Positions 8,479 through 16,206 of a stretch of DNA of 47,274 nucleotides are shown here, piece after piece (position 1 is the first letter of the stretch; each line of letters opens with the position of its first letter). The stretch is from Prosthecobacter debontii (GTDB lineage: Bacteria > Verrucomicrobiota > Verrucomicrobiia > Chthoniobacterales > Chthoniobacteraceae). Both the position numbers and the translations under genes were made by a program. The DNA is taken from the NCBI GenBank assembly GCA_945861385.1, contig CAMAUI010000022.1, forward strand, positions 1 to 47,274. Reading direction: 5' to 3'. A model generated the notes under the pieces. It was not told the DNA's origin. It ran no database searches and saw only the letters and a list, made by a program, of their open reading frames with translations.

Positions 8479-10354
8479 ATTCACCGCACAAAAGTTTGTC
8501 CACAACCTCGAACACGGCAAGGGCCGCTGGTGGATCGCCCTTCTCCTGATCCTCATCGTCGCCGCATACCAGGTGGTCGCCCACCTTTTCATCAACCAGC
8601 TCAACACCCAGGGCGGGCACCAGGCGATGTTCCGCGGCCTCTCCCATGCGAAGGGAATGGAGCAGGCGGTCATTGCGCGCGAATTGATGCGGGGAAACGG
8701 GTTTTCGACCAAGGTGATCAAGCCGGCGGCCATCACCCTCGTCGAACTCTCATCCAAGGACGGCAATCCCGAAAATGCCTTCAGTAAATTTCTGGAACCC
8801 GATGGCCCGACAAAAGGGAACATCCCGGATTATTTCCACGCGCCGCTGAATCCGTTCATCAATTCCCTTGCGCTGCGAGTGGTCGTCGGCGTGAGCGACC
8901 ATTACAAGCGCCGCACCAACGAGAAGGGGAACGCAGACTACTGGACGATGAAACCGAACGAATTTATCCACCCTGCGGATCAGGTCATCGCGTGCGTGGC
9001 GGTCTTGTTTTTCATCCTGTCGGTGCTCGTGAATTACTTCACCGCGAAGATGCTCTTCGATCGCTCGCTGGCGGTGCTCGGCGTGCTGATGATGTTGTTC
9101 TGCGATCATTTCTGGCAGTTCAGCTCCACCGGGCTCCCGCAGATGCTGATGCTTTTCCTCTTCAGCCTCGCTGCGTACCTCTACACGCGCGCGCTCGCCG
9201 CAGAGCAGGAAAAAGCCCGGGTCTGGCCGTGGCTGGCGGGCGTGGCCGGGTGCTTCGGCCTGCTTGCGCTCGCGCACGGGCTCACGGCTTTTCTTTTCAT
9301 CGGCCTGCTCATCCACGCCGTGTTCAACTTCCGCCCCATTGGACGCCATGCCGCGATGATGCTCGTTGTCGCGTTTGTAATCAACGCACCATGGCTGATC
9401 CGCACCCACCAACTGACCGGCACATGGGGAGGCCTGGGAGCGGTGACGAAACTCTTCCAGATCCGCGGCACCGAATCGCAGATCATGCGGACCCTTTCAA
9501 AGCCCGACGACGAGGTGCAGCCCTCGAATTTTCGCTCAAAGATCCAGACGCAAACCATCGAGCAATTCAGCAGGCTGCTCGGTTACTTTGGCAAGAATCT
9601 GCTCGCTCCGTTCTTCTTCCTCGCCCTCATGCACAACTACCGGAACCGCCAGACGTGCGCGCTTCGGTGGGCGGTCGTCTGCATGTGGATCTTCGGCGTC
9701 GCTGGGATGTCCATTTTCGGCTTCGGCGACTACGATTTGCAGACTGAACTGCAGTCTAACGACCTGCATGTCCTGTTCATCCCATTGTTCGTGTTCTACG
9801 GGCTTTCGCTGCTCCTGATGATGTGGAGCCGCTTCACAGTGCAGTCCAAGAAGGTTGCAAACATCCCCATCTTCAACCGCAGCTTCCAGGTGTTCATCGT
9901 CTTCCTCAACGGCCTGCCTCTCTTTAGCAATTACACGGATCCTCCCAAGCTGGGCTTTGTCTGGCCACCCTACGTCCCGCGCCTCATTGCGGACCTCAAC
10001 GATTGGTACACCGACAAGGACATCATCTGCTCCGACATGCCGTGGGCGACCGCATGGTACGCCGACCGCAAGAGCCTGTGGCTGCCGCTGACGATGGGGG
10101 ATTTCAACGAGCTGAACGATTTCCGTTTCAACAACCACATCACCGGCCTGATGTTCACGCCCCTCACCGGATTCAAGGGGCTCCTCAGCGATGTGGCCGT
10201 GGGCGAATTCAAGGAATGGAAGGCATTCATCATCCGCGATCCGCGCGCAGCGGCAAACTTCGGCCTCAAGACTTCCCGCCCGATTTTCTTCCTCGGTGCC
10301 GCACACTACGTCCTCTATTCCGACCGCGACCGCTGGACGGAACGGAACAACTAG
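8468..10354 (+). CDS. GT-C fold membrane glycosyltransferase (ArnT/PMT-like)
   Basis: The 628-residue polytopic membrane protein has a first transmembrane helix at about 21-41. An extracytoplasmic loop follows with the pattern EQAVIARELMRGNGF, which corresponds to the acidic catalytic loop of dolichyl-phosphate-mannose/ArnT-type glycosyltransferases. After FHAPLNPFINSLAL come about ten hydrophobic segments and a soluble C-terminal domain from ~500. GT-C enzymes transfer a sugar from a polyprenyl-phosphate carrier to lipid or protein outside the membrane. The start codon lies inside the 3' end of the sigma-54 regulator gene. The acceptor and sugar cannot be deduced; a non-catalytic membrane protein of the same fold is possible. 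Confidence 0.7.
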   Translation: MASEFTAQKFVHNLEHGKGRWWIALLLILIVAAYQVVAHLFINQLNTQGGHQAMFRGLSHAKGMEQAVIARELMRGNGFSTKVIKPAAITLVELSSKDGNPENAFSKFLEPDGPTKGNIPDYFHAPLNPFINSLALRVVVGVSDHYKRRTNEKGNADYWTMKPNEFIHPADQVIACVAVLFFILSVLVNYFTAKMLFDRSLAVLGVLMMLFCDHFWQFSSTGLPQMLMLFLFSLAAYLYTRALAAEQEKARVWPWLAGVAGCFGLLALAHGLTAFLFIGLLIHAVFNFRPIGRHAAMMLVVAFVINAPWLIRTHQLTGTWGGLGAVTKLFQIRGTESQIMRTLSKPDDEVQPSNFRSKIQTQTIEQFSRLLGYFGKNLLAPFFFLALMHNYRNRQTCALRWAVVCMWIFGVAGMSIFGFGDYDLQTELQSNDLHVLFIPLFVFYGLSLLLMMWSRFTVQSKKVANIPIFNRSFQVFIVFLNGLPLFSNYTDPPKLGFVWPPYVPRLIADLNDWYTDKDIICSDMPWATAWYADRKSLWLPLTMGDFNELNDFRFNNHITGLMFTPLTGFKGLLSDVAVGEFKEWKAFIIRDPRAAANFGLKTSRPIFFLGAAHYVLYSDRDRWTERNN

Positions 10355-10417
10355 CCCTTTTCGTGAGCGGAAAAATCGCCGTTGACGCACCGGAACGCCG
10401 CGCCTAAACCTCACCCC

Positions 10418-10535
10418 GCTCTTATCGAGAGTGGCTGAGGGTTACTGGCCCGACGACGCCACGGCAACCGCTCCTGCGCAAGCAGGGGGGCCAGGTGCCA
10501 AATCCAGCCTGGCGCAAGCCGGGGAAGATGGGAGC
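10418..10535 (+). promoter_or_regulatory. SAM-I (S-box) riboswitch upstream of threonine synthase
   Basis: The leader reproduces the SAM-I aptamer core in order: CTTATCGAGAG, then GGCTGAGGG, CTGGCCCGACGA, the invariant ACGGCAACC, a GC-rich P3 hairpin with a GCAA tetraloop (CCTGCGCAAGCAGG), GGTGCCAAATCC, a P4 hairpin (GCCTGGCGCAAGCCGGG) and the closing GAAGATGGGAGC. Bases 10418-10426 and 10527-10535 form an unbroken 9-bp P1 helix, two of the pairs G-U. The aptamer ends 67 bases before the start codon of the next gene. SAM-I elements normally switch the gene off when S-adenosylmethionine is abundant. A second hairpin (10536-10540 with 10557-10561) follows, but without a T-tract. Confidence 0.93.
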
Positions 10536-10602
10536 GAAGTCAGGGAACATCGTCCCACTTCGCCACTCTCGCGCAAGGGCCAGCAGTTTTACCTTTACGC
10601 AC

Positions 10603-11871
10603 ATGGACAAAAGCAACCGCCCCTTTTTCAGCAATCTCAAGTGCCGCGAATGCGGCAAGCTCTACGATAAAAAGGCGATCCACGTCTGCGAGTTCGACTT
10701 CGGCCCGCTCGAGGCCGCCTACGACTACGACGCCATCAAGACATCCATCTCCCGCGAGGTCATCGAGTCGCGTCCCCAGAGCATGTGGCGCTATCGCGAA
10801 TTGCTGCCGATTGACGGCGAACCGACCGTCGGCAGGCAGGTCGGCTTCACGCCCCTCGTCAAGGCGGACCGCCTCGCCGCCGCTCTCGGCATCAAGACGC
10901 TCTTCGTCAAGAACGACACCGTCAACTACCCCACCCTCTCGTTCAAAGACCGCGTCGTCTCCGTCGCGCTGAGCCGCGCGCGCGAACTGGGCTTCGAGGT
11001 CGTCGCCTGCGCCAGCACCGGCAATCTCGCCAACAGCGTCGCCGCCAACGCCGCCGCAGCCGGGCTGAAAAGCTACGTCCTCATCCCCGCCGACCTTGAG
11101 CAGGGCAAAGTCCTCGGCTCCCTCGTGTACGGCACCAACGTCATCGGCATCCACGGCCCCTACGACCAGGTCAACCGCCTCTGCTCCGAGATCGCCGGCA
11201 AATACGGCTGGGGCTTCGTGAACGTGAACCTCCGCCCGTATTACGCCGAAGGCAGCAAGACCATGGGCTTCGAGATTTGCGAGCAGCTCGGCTGGCGCAT
11301 CCCGCGCCACACGGTCATCCCGATGGCCAGCGGCTCACTGCTCACAAAAATCCACAAGGCCTACGGCGAGTTTGTAAAATGCGGCATCGTCCACGGCAGC
11401 GCATTCTCCGTCCACGGCGCCCAAGCCACCGGCTGCGGCCCGATCTCCCACGCGATGAAGCGTGGAACCGACATCGTGAAGCCCGTATCCAAGCCCGACA
11501 CCATCGCCAAATCCCTCGCCATCGGCACCCCCGCCGACGGCTATTACGCCATCCACGCCATGCGGCAGACCGGCGGCTTTGCCGAGGATGTCACCGACGA
11601 GGAAATCGTCGAAGGCATCAAACTCCTCGCCGAGTGCGAGGGCATTTTCGCCGAGACGGCGGGCGGCGTCACCGTCGCGTGCGCGCGGAAGCTGATCGAA
11701 AGCGGAAAGATTCCGCGCGACGAGGAAGCCGTGCTCTGCATCACCGGCCACGGCCTGAAGACGCAGGAAGCCATCGCCGGAAAATGCGGCGAACTCCGCA
11801 CCATCAAGCCGAGTCTCCGCGATTTCGAGGAGCAGATTTACAACAAGGACATGGCCGCCGCCGGAACGTAG
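10603..11871 (+). CDS. thrC: Threonine synthase (PLP-dependent) under SAM riboswitch control
   Basis: The 422-residue fold-type II PLP enzyme has an N-terminal Cys-rich segment (Cys14, Cys17, Cys29), the PLP lysine Lys115 in TLSFKDR, the phosphate-binding CASTGNLANS block and the Gly-rich IPMASGSL region. It matches the threonine synthase branch found in many non-enteric bacteria, converting O-phosphohomoserine to threonine. ATG 10603 is chosen because the frame upstream of it runs into the riboswitch. No Shine-Dalgarno sequence is seen. The surprising point is the SAM-I leader, which is typical of methionine and cysteine genes. Control by SAM could balance the phosphohomoserine branch point, or the enzyme may act in a sulfur route such as a gamma-synthase-like reaction. 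Confidence 0.88.
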   Translation: MDKSNRPFFSNLKCRECGKLYDKKAIHVCEFDFGPLEAAYDYDAIKTSISREVIESRPQSMWRYRELLPIDGEPTVGRQVGFTPLVKADRLAAALGIKTLFVKNDTVNYPTLSFKDRVVSVALSRARELGFEVVACASTGNLANSVAANAAAAGLKSYVLIPADLEQGKVLGSLVYGTNVIGIHGPYDQVNRLCSEIAGKYGWGFVNVNLRPYYAEGSKTMGFEICEQLGWRIPRHTVIPMASGSLLTKIHKAYGEFVKCGIVHGSAFSVHGAQATGCGPISHAMKRGTDIVKPVSKPDTIAKSLAIGTPADGYYAIHAMRQTGGFAEDVTDEEIVEGIKLLAECEGIFAETAGGVTVACARKLIESGKIPRDEEAVLCITGHGLKTQEAIAGKCGELRTIKPSLRDFEEQIYNKDMAAAGT

Positions 11872-11891
11872 GCCCAGCCGCTGTCTCCCCG

Positions 11892-13007
11892 CTATGCCGG
11901 GCCGAACAGGAAAGTGAGCGGCGCACCGAGACGGCCCTTCCACGCCGTGATATTGTGCTCCGCGCCACGCGCCGTGTTCACCGTGAAGTCCCGCCCTTCG
12001 GCAAGTTTCTTCGCCAGCAACGTGGCGGTCGCCTTTTCCTGATAGGGGGAAATCGCGGCATCCATGCCGAGAGTGCCGTGATCCATGTAAATGCGAGCCT
12101 TCCCGGGCCGAAGCGTGCGGGATGCCTTGAGCGTGTGGATGAGCTGGCACTCGGCGGGCCGGTCGCCGCTGAGATCCGGGTAATAGGGCGAAAGACAGGC
12201 AAAACATCCGAAGGTGTCCGTGTGTTTCGCGGCCATCCACAGCGCAAGTGCTCCACCGAGGCCAAACCCAAGGATCGCCGTGTGCTTGGTCTCGCGGAGC
12301 ACGCGGTCGCGGCAAAATGTCCAGTCTATGAACGGCTTCAAATCGTGGACCAGGAAATCGGCCATTTTCGGCCCGTCACATTGCGGGGACAGCTCAGTGT
12401 CGCGCTCTCCAAAATCGGACCTGTGAAAAACGGCGACGATGACCGGCTCGATGATGAGGCCCGCCCGCGCGAGGCGGCGCACGCTCTCCTCCACGGCGAG
12501 GGTGTCATTGTCCGGCGATGAGAAGACGCCCAGCGAATCCTGCCCGTCGAAAAGGTAAAGGACCGGGTGGCGGGAGTCGCCGCTGCGAAGATACGAGGGC
12601 GGGAGCCACACGGCCACGTGCCGGTTGTGGCCGAGTTGGTTGGCGGTGAGTTCGACATCAATGGCTTTGCCGTGGAGGAGGTCCGGCTCCACAGGCGGGA
12701 GGTCTTTCCAGTGCTCGACTTCAATGGAGAGATCCAGGTCGTGCGAGATGAGATACTGGTAGTTGAATACCGGCGCGCCATCCGGCCACGCCTCCTCATT
12801 CTCCCAGCTCCCCCGGGTGATTTTGAATTCGATGAGCCCGAACGGCAGATCGCATGCGCCCCGGAATTTTCCATCCTTGCCGCGATCCAGTTCCAGCCCG
12901 CGCTCCGGCTGCCAGTTGCCGAGGGCGCTGTCCGTGCCGGCAATGACAATGCGATCGCCGGAAGGCGTGGACGAAGGAACGGTGACTTCAAAATTGAGCC
13001 TTGGCAT
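11892..13007 (-). CDS. CBM20 plus esterase-fold (enterochelin esterase-like) protein with Gly at the nucleophile position
   Basis: The product is 371 residues from ATG 13007. Residues 1-100 look like a starch-binding CBM20 domain (VTVPSSTPSGDRIVIAG, ALGNWQPERGLEL, IEFKITRGSWENEE). Residues ~115-370 are an alpha/beta-hydrolase of the esterase D/Fes type (HNRHVAVWLPPSYL, YLFDGQDSLG). The nucleophile elbow, normally GxSxG, reads G247-F-G249-L-G251, so the serine is replaced by glycine, while His351 in AEHNITAW is kept. As written it should lack normal Ser-hydrolase activity; it may be a binding or regulatory pseudoenzyme. There is no signal peptide at this start. It converges with threonine synthase, leaving 20 bp between the stops. 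Confidence 0.8.
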   Translation of the reverse strand: MPRLNFEVTVPSSTPSGDRIVIAGTDSALGNWQPERGLELDRGKDGKFRGACDLPFGLIEFKITRGSWENEEAWPDGAPVFNYQYLISHDLDLSIEVEHWKDLPPVEPDLLHGKAIDVELTANQLGHNRHVAVWLPPSYLRSGDSRHPVLYLFDGQDSLGVFSSPDNDTLAVEESVRRLARAGLIIEPVIVAVFHRSDFGERDTELSPQCDGPKMADFLVHDLKPFIDWTFCRDRVLRETKHTAILGFGLGGALALWMAAKHTDTFGCFACLSPYYPDLSGDRPAECQLIHTLKASRTLRPGKARIYMDHGTLGMDAAISPYQEKATATLLAKKLAEGRDFTVNTARGAEHNITAWKGRLGAPLTFLFGPA

Positions 13008-13151
13008 GCGGGAGAAATAGCGCACGAAGGACGCCACGGCGAGTGGAAGGTTCTCACGCTGAACAGCAACATCCCCCGCCCTCCTCCCGGCAGGCACTCC
13101 CCGCCTCTTGTAAAATACCGCCTTTCACCCACAGGGTGCGGCGGTAGTGCT

Positions 13152-14243
13152 ATGGCAGCACCCGATCCGCGCGCATCCGCACGCGGACCCGCCAGTCAAA
13201 TGACCGACCGACCCGCTCCACGAACGCTGAGTGTCCCCGGTGAATTCCCGGATCTCCCCGCCGCGCTCGCCGCCGCTCAACCAGGTGACACGGTGCTGCT
13301 CACGGCCCCGGCGGTAGTCCGCGAGACCATTCGTTTTCCGGATGGCGTAACGATCGAGGCCCTTGCAGGCGCGATGCTGCGCGGGCCTGCGGGATGTCCC
13401 GTGCTTGTGATCGAGGATGCCGTGGACGCACGCATTTCCGGCCTCCATCTCATCCACGAGCGCGGCGATGGAGACGCCCCGCTCTGCGAAATTCGCCGGG
13501 CTGCCGTCGAGCTGCGACGCTGCACATTTTCCGCCGCGCGCGGCCACGGCCTGCTCGCCACGGAGGGCGCCCAGCTCCGCCTCAAACACTGCGCTTTCTC
13601 CGCCAGTTCCGGCGACGGAGTACACCTCGATGGCCCGGCAGTCCATGCCGAGGTGCTCGATTGCTCCGCGTGCGACAATTCGGGCCACGGCCTGCGCGCC
13701 GTCGGCGGGGCGGATGCCTACATGGAGCGATTCACCGCGCGGGAAAATGGCTGGGGCATCTCGGCCGCCGGCGAGGCAACGCGCGTGACATGCCGGATGG
13801 GAGTGATCGAATCGAATCGCGGCACCGGCCTTTTCTCACACCTCGGCGCCATGCTCCGCATCGAGGGATGTTCAATCACGGCAAACGCCGGCGATGGCGT
13901 GAGCGGCAGCGGCAGCGGCACAAGCATCATCGCGCGCCGGAACATCGTAGCGTGCAATTCCGGCGCCGGCTTTCTCATCAGCGGCGGCCCGGCTGTGATT
14001 CTCGATGGCAACACCTGCGGCGACAACCACGGTGCCGGGATCTCGCTGTCGGGGCCTGGCACAACGGTGGAGATATTCGCGAACGAATGCGTTGAAAACG
14101 GACGCGGAATCATCACCGCCGGCGACGTCACCGGGTTGATGGAAGACAATGTGTGCGAGCGAAATTCCACGGATGATTTCGCGGTCACCGCCCCCGCCCT
14201 GCGGCTTCTCCGAAACCGGGGTGCGCCGCCGAAAACCCCCTGA
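13152..14243 (+). CDS. Right-handed parallel beta-helix repeat protein
   Basis: The product is 363 residues from ATG 13152 (an in-frame ATG at 13200 is equally possible). The N-terminus has the usual opening of such proteins (SVPGEFPDLPAALAAAQPGD). It continues as ~22-25 residue coils with the PbH1 rhythm of small residues and Gly-Asp/Gly-His turns: SGDGVHLDG, NSGHGLRAVGG, ENGWGISAAGE, SNRGTGLFSH, NAGDGVSGSG, NSGAGFLISGG, NHGAGISLSG, ENGRGIITAGD. Folds of this type bind or cleave polysaccharide or serve as structural surfaces; no lyase catalytic residues can be identified. No signal peptide is visible. The 144-bp gap to the divergent esterase gene probably holds both promoters. Confidence 0.8.
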   Translation: MAAPDPRASARGPASQMTDRPAPRTLSVPGEFPDLPAALAAAQPGDTVLLTAPAVVRETIRFPDGVTIEALAGAMLRGPAGCPVLVIEDAVDARISGLHLIHERGDGDAPLCEIRRAAVELRRCTFSAARGHGLLATEGAQLRLKHCAFSASSGDGVHLDGPAVHAEVLDCSACDNSGHGLRAVGGADAYMERFTARENGWGISAAGEATRVTCRMGVIESNRGTGLFSHLGAMLRIEGCSITANAGDGVSGSGSGTSIIARRNIVACNSGAGFLISGGPAVILDGNTCGDNHGAGISLSGPGTTVEIFANECVENGRGIITAGDVTGLMEDNVCERNSTDDFAVTAPALRLLRNRGAPPKTP

Positions 14244-14324
14244 GCATGCCGCTTCGGCGGGGGCATGCCACCCGCGCGCACTCGTTGATTGCCGCCCCGT
14301 CGCGCGCCCGCTATGTGCAGCGCG

Positions 14325-15329
14325 ATGCCCGACACCACGACAGACACACTCGCCCGCCCGCTGCGGGACTTGCGCGTGTCCGTTACCGACCGCTGCAACT
14401 TCCGCTGCCGATACTGCATGCCACGCGAAGTCTTCGGCCACGGCTACGACTTCCTTCCGCGGGCAGGGATTCTCAGCTTCGAGGAAATCACCCGGATCGC
14501 GCGCGTTTTCGTATCGCTCGGGGTGGAAAAAATCCGCCTCACCGGCGGCGAACCCCTTCTCCGCCGCGACATCGCGCGGCTCGTCGCCCAGCTCGCCGCC
14601 ATCCCCGGCCTGCGCGACCTCACGCTCACCACCAACGGCAGCCTCCTCGCAAAAAATGCGCGCCTTCTCCGCCAGGCCGGCCTCCGCCGCATCACCGTCA
14701 GCCTCGATTCGCTCGACGACGCAACCTTCCGTGCGATGAACGACGCCGATTTCCCCGTGGCCGATGTACTCGCAGGACTCGACGCCGCGCTGGACGCGGG
14801 CTTTGCGCCGATCAAAATCAACATGGTCGTCCGCCGCGGCGTGAACGAAGACGGAATCCCAGCGATGGTCCGGCGGTTCGGCGGCGGCGGGTTCATCCTC
14901 CGCTTCATCGAATACATGGATGTGGGCAACACCAACGGCTGGCGGATGAGCGACGTCGTCCCCGCCGCGGAAATCCGCGAGCGCATCGCTGAACCGCTCA
15001 CCCGGCTCCCTCCGAGTTATGATGGCGAAACCGCCCTCCGCTACCGCACCGGCGACGGTGGGGAAATCGGCATCATCGCCAGCGTCACTCACCCGTTCTG
15101 CCGTGGCTGCACCCGCGCGCGGCTCGCGGCGGACGGACAACTCTACACATGCCTCTTCGCCGGCACCGGGCACGACCTGCGCACCCTTGTTCGCGAGACC
15201 GCGGACGACTCCATGCTGCTGGAGAGCATCCGTTCCATCTGGGCCACCCGTTCCGACCGCTATTCCGAACGCAGGACGGCGGCAACCGTGCGCCAGCCAA
15301 AAGCCGAGATGTCCCTGCTGGGCGGATAG
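14325..15329 (+). CDS. moaA: GTP 3',8-cyclase, molybdenum cofactor biosynthesis
   Basis: The 334-residue radical SAM enzyme converts GTP to 3',8-cyclo-7,8-dihydro-GTP, the first step of molybdopterin synthesis. The N-terminal 4Fe-4S site is Cys24, Cys28 and Cys31 in TDRCNFRCRYC; the SAM-binding GGEP follows. The C-terminal cluster ligands are in FCRGCTRARL plus a distal Cys (LYTCLF). The protein ends in Gly-Gly, as functional MoaA does. The frame is open to 14289; ATG 14325 is preferred because the extra residues are not conserved-looking. No other moa, moe or mog gene is in the window, so it is a stand-alone locus. Confidence 0.95.
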   Translation: MPDTTTDTLARPLRDLRVSVTDRCNFRCRYCMPREVFGHGYDFLPRAGILSFEEITRIARVFVSLGVEKIRLTGGEPLLRRDIARLVAQLAAIPGLRDLTLTTNGSLLAKNARLLRQAGLRRITVSLDSLDDATFRAMNDADFPVADVLAGLDAALDAGFAPIKINMVVRRGVNEDGIPAMVRRFGGGGFILRFIEYMDVGNTNGWRMSDVVPAAEIRERIAEPLTRLPPSYDGETALRYRTGDGGEIGIIASVTHPFCRGCTRARLAADGQLYTCLFAGTGHDLRTLVRETADDSMLLESIRSIWATRSDRYSERRTAATVRQPKAEMSLLGG

Positions 15330-15627
15330 CCCCTCTTCCAGTAAGTGGTCGGGGAAAGTCCTGGAGCACCCCTGATAAGCAGCACCATCGTCTCCAACCA
15401 AAGTGCGAAGCTTTCTTGGTCACTACCAAGCATCAATGATGGGGCGGGCCCGTGTGTTGATGCGTTCGGATGAATAGAATGACAAGGCATTCTGGCCTGA
15501 GCCTGTCGAATGGCCTGCTTCGTGTAAGGCGTGAGTCGAAGACAAACGCACCGCGTTTGAGACGAGGAGTGCAACGACGCAGCCCGCAGGGTAAGTTCGA
15601 CGAATCAACCTCTTTCGCGGAATCCAA
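15330..15627. other. Intergenic stretch between moaA and the accessory island
   Basis: About 300 bases lie between the moaA stop and the stop of the minus-strand immunity-like gene. A short hairpin (GAATG, six-base loop, CATTC) occurs near 15476-15491. The stretch CCTGAGCCTGTCGAA and the later GTTCGACGAATC look like repeat debris. No tRNA fold or credible ORF was found. G+C falls across this stretch, marking the island border. Confidence 0.4.
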
Positions 15628-16206
15628 TCATTTTGGCGTAGCTGGCACCCGCCCGCTATTGGCTGCCTCTATTGTATCCCATTTCAGCTCTGCAAAGAAG
15701 CGCCGCAAATTCTCAGTTGTCATACTTGGCAGCCAAACAGACCCTACGTCACTAATTGTTAGGACACCATCGTTCATTGAAATCCATATAGACAGCTTAA
15801 TGCCATTTCTTTTTGTAATTTGGATAAGATGATCCGGTTTAAATCCGGGCTGCCTCCATCGGAAATTTCGCGTCTCGCTCGACAATTCAAATATTCCTTT
15901 AAGAACCCCCCTTTTTTGCAAGGGTATATTACTGCGCAATTCATAGCCTTTCGGACTGAGTGTATCGGAAGTTCTAACAAACGGCTGAAGTTTTTTAAAG
16001 GCGAAGGCATTGATATCCTCACTATCTTCAAATCCAGACAGAATTATCTGGGCACAATCATCGTTCAGTTGTTCAGGCGAGGTATATGTTTTGTAAATCT
16101 TAGAAGCTAAGAATGCGAATGCAATCGCAGCCGACAAGAAAACGATGCGCCGCATACGTCTTTGCTTATCCATGTGCCTGTGTGTGTCAGCTTCGGACTG
16201 AATCAT
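15628..16206 (-). CDS. Membrane-anchored hypothetical protein, candidate immunity protein for the Rhs tip
   Basis: The product is 192 residues from ATG 16206; in-frame ATGs at 16173 and 16155 are alternatives. It has a basic N-terminus and one transmembrane helix (IVFLSAAIAFAFLASKIY), then ~150 mostly polar residues with beta-like stretches (GIKLSIWISMNDGVLTISDVGSVWL). I do not recognise the family. Its ATG overlaps the stop of the Rhs-tip gene as ATGA (16203-16206), the arrangement expected of a toxin-immunity pair. Base composition is far below the surroundings: 15781-15840 has 19 G+C in 60 bases. The single-helix anchor would place the soluble part outside the cytoplasmic membrane. The immunity role is inferred only from position and composition. 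Confidence 0.65.
   Translation of the reverse strand: MIQSEADTHRHMDKQRRMRRIVFLSAAIAFAFLASKIYKTYTSPEQLNDDCAQIILSGFEDSEDINAFAFKKLQPFVRTSDTLSPKGYELRSNIPLQKRGVLKGIFELSSETRNFRWRQPGFKPDHLIQITKRNGIKLSIWISMNDGVLTISDVGSVWLPSMTTENLRRFFAELKWDTIEAANSGRVPATPK

Noticed and set aside
10536..10590. Intrinsic terminator in the thrC leader
   Set aside because: The hairpin at 10536-10561 is not followed by a T-run, and the TTTT at 10587 has no stem directly before it.
15470..15627. Possible tRNA or attachment site between moaA and the island (TTCGA-containing segments)
   Set aside because: No cloverleaf can be drawn and no direct repeat was found at the other island border.
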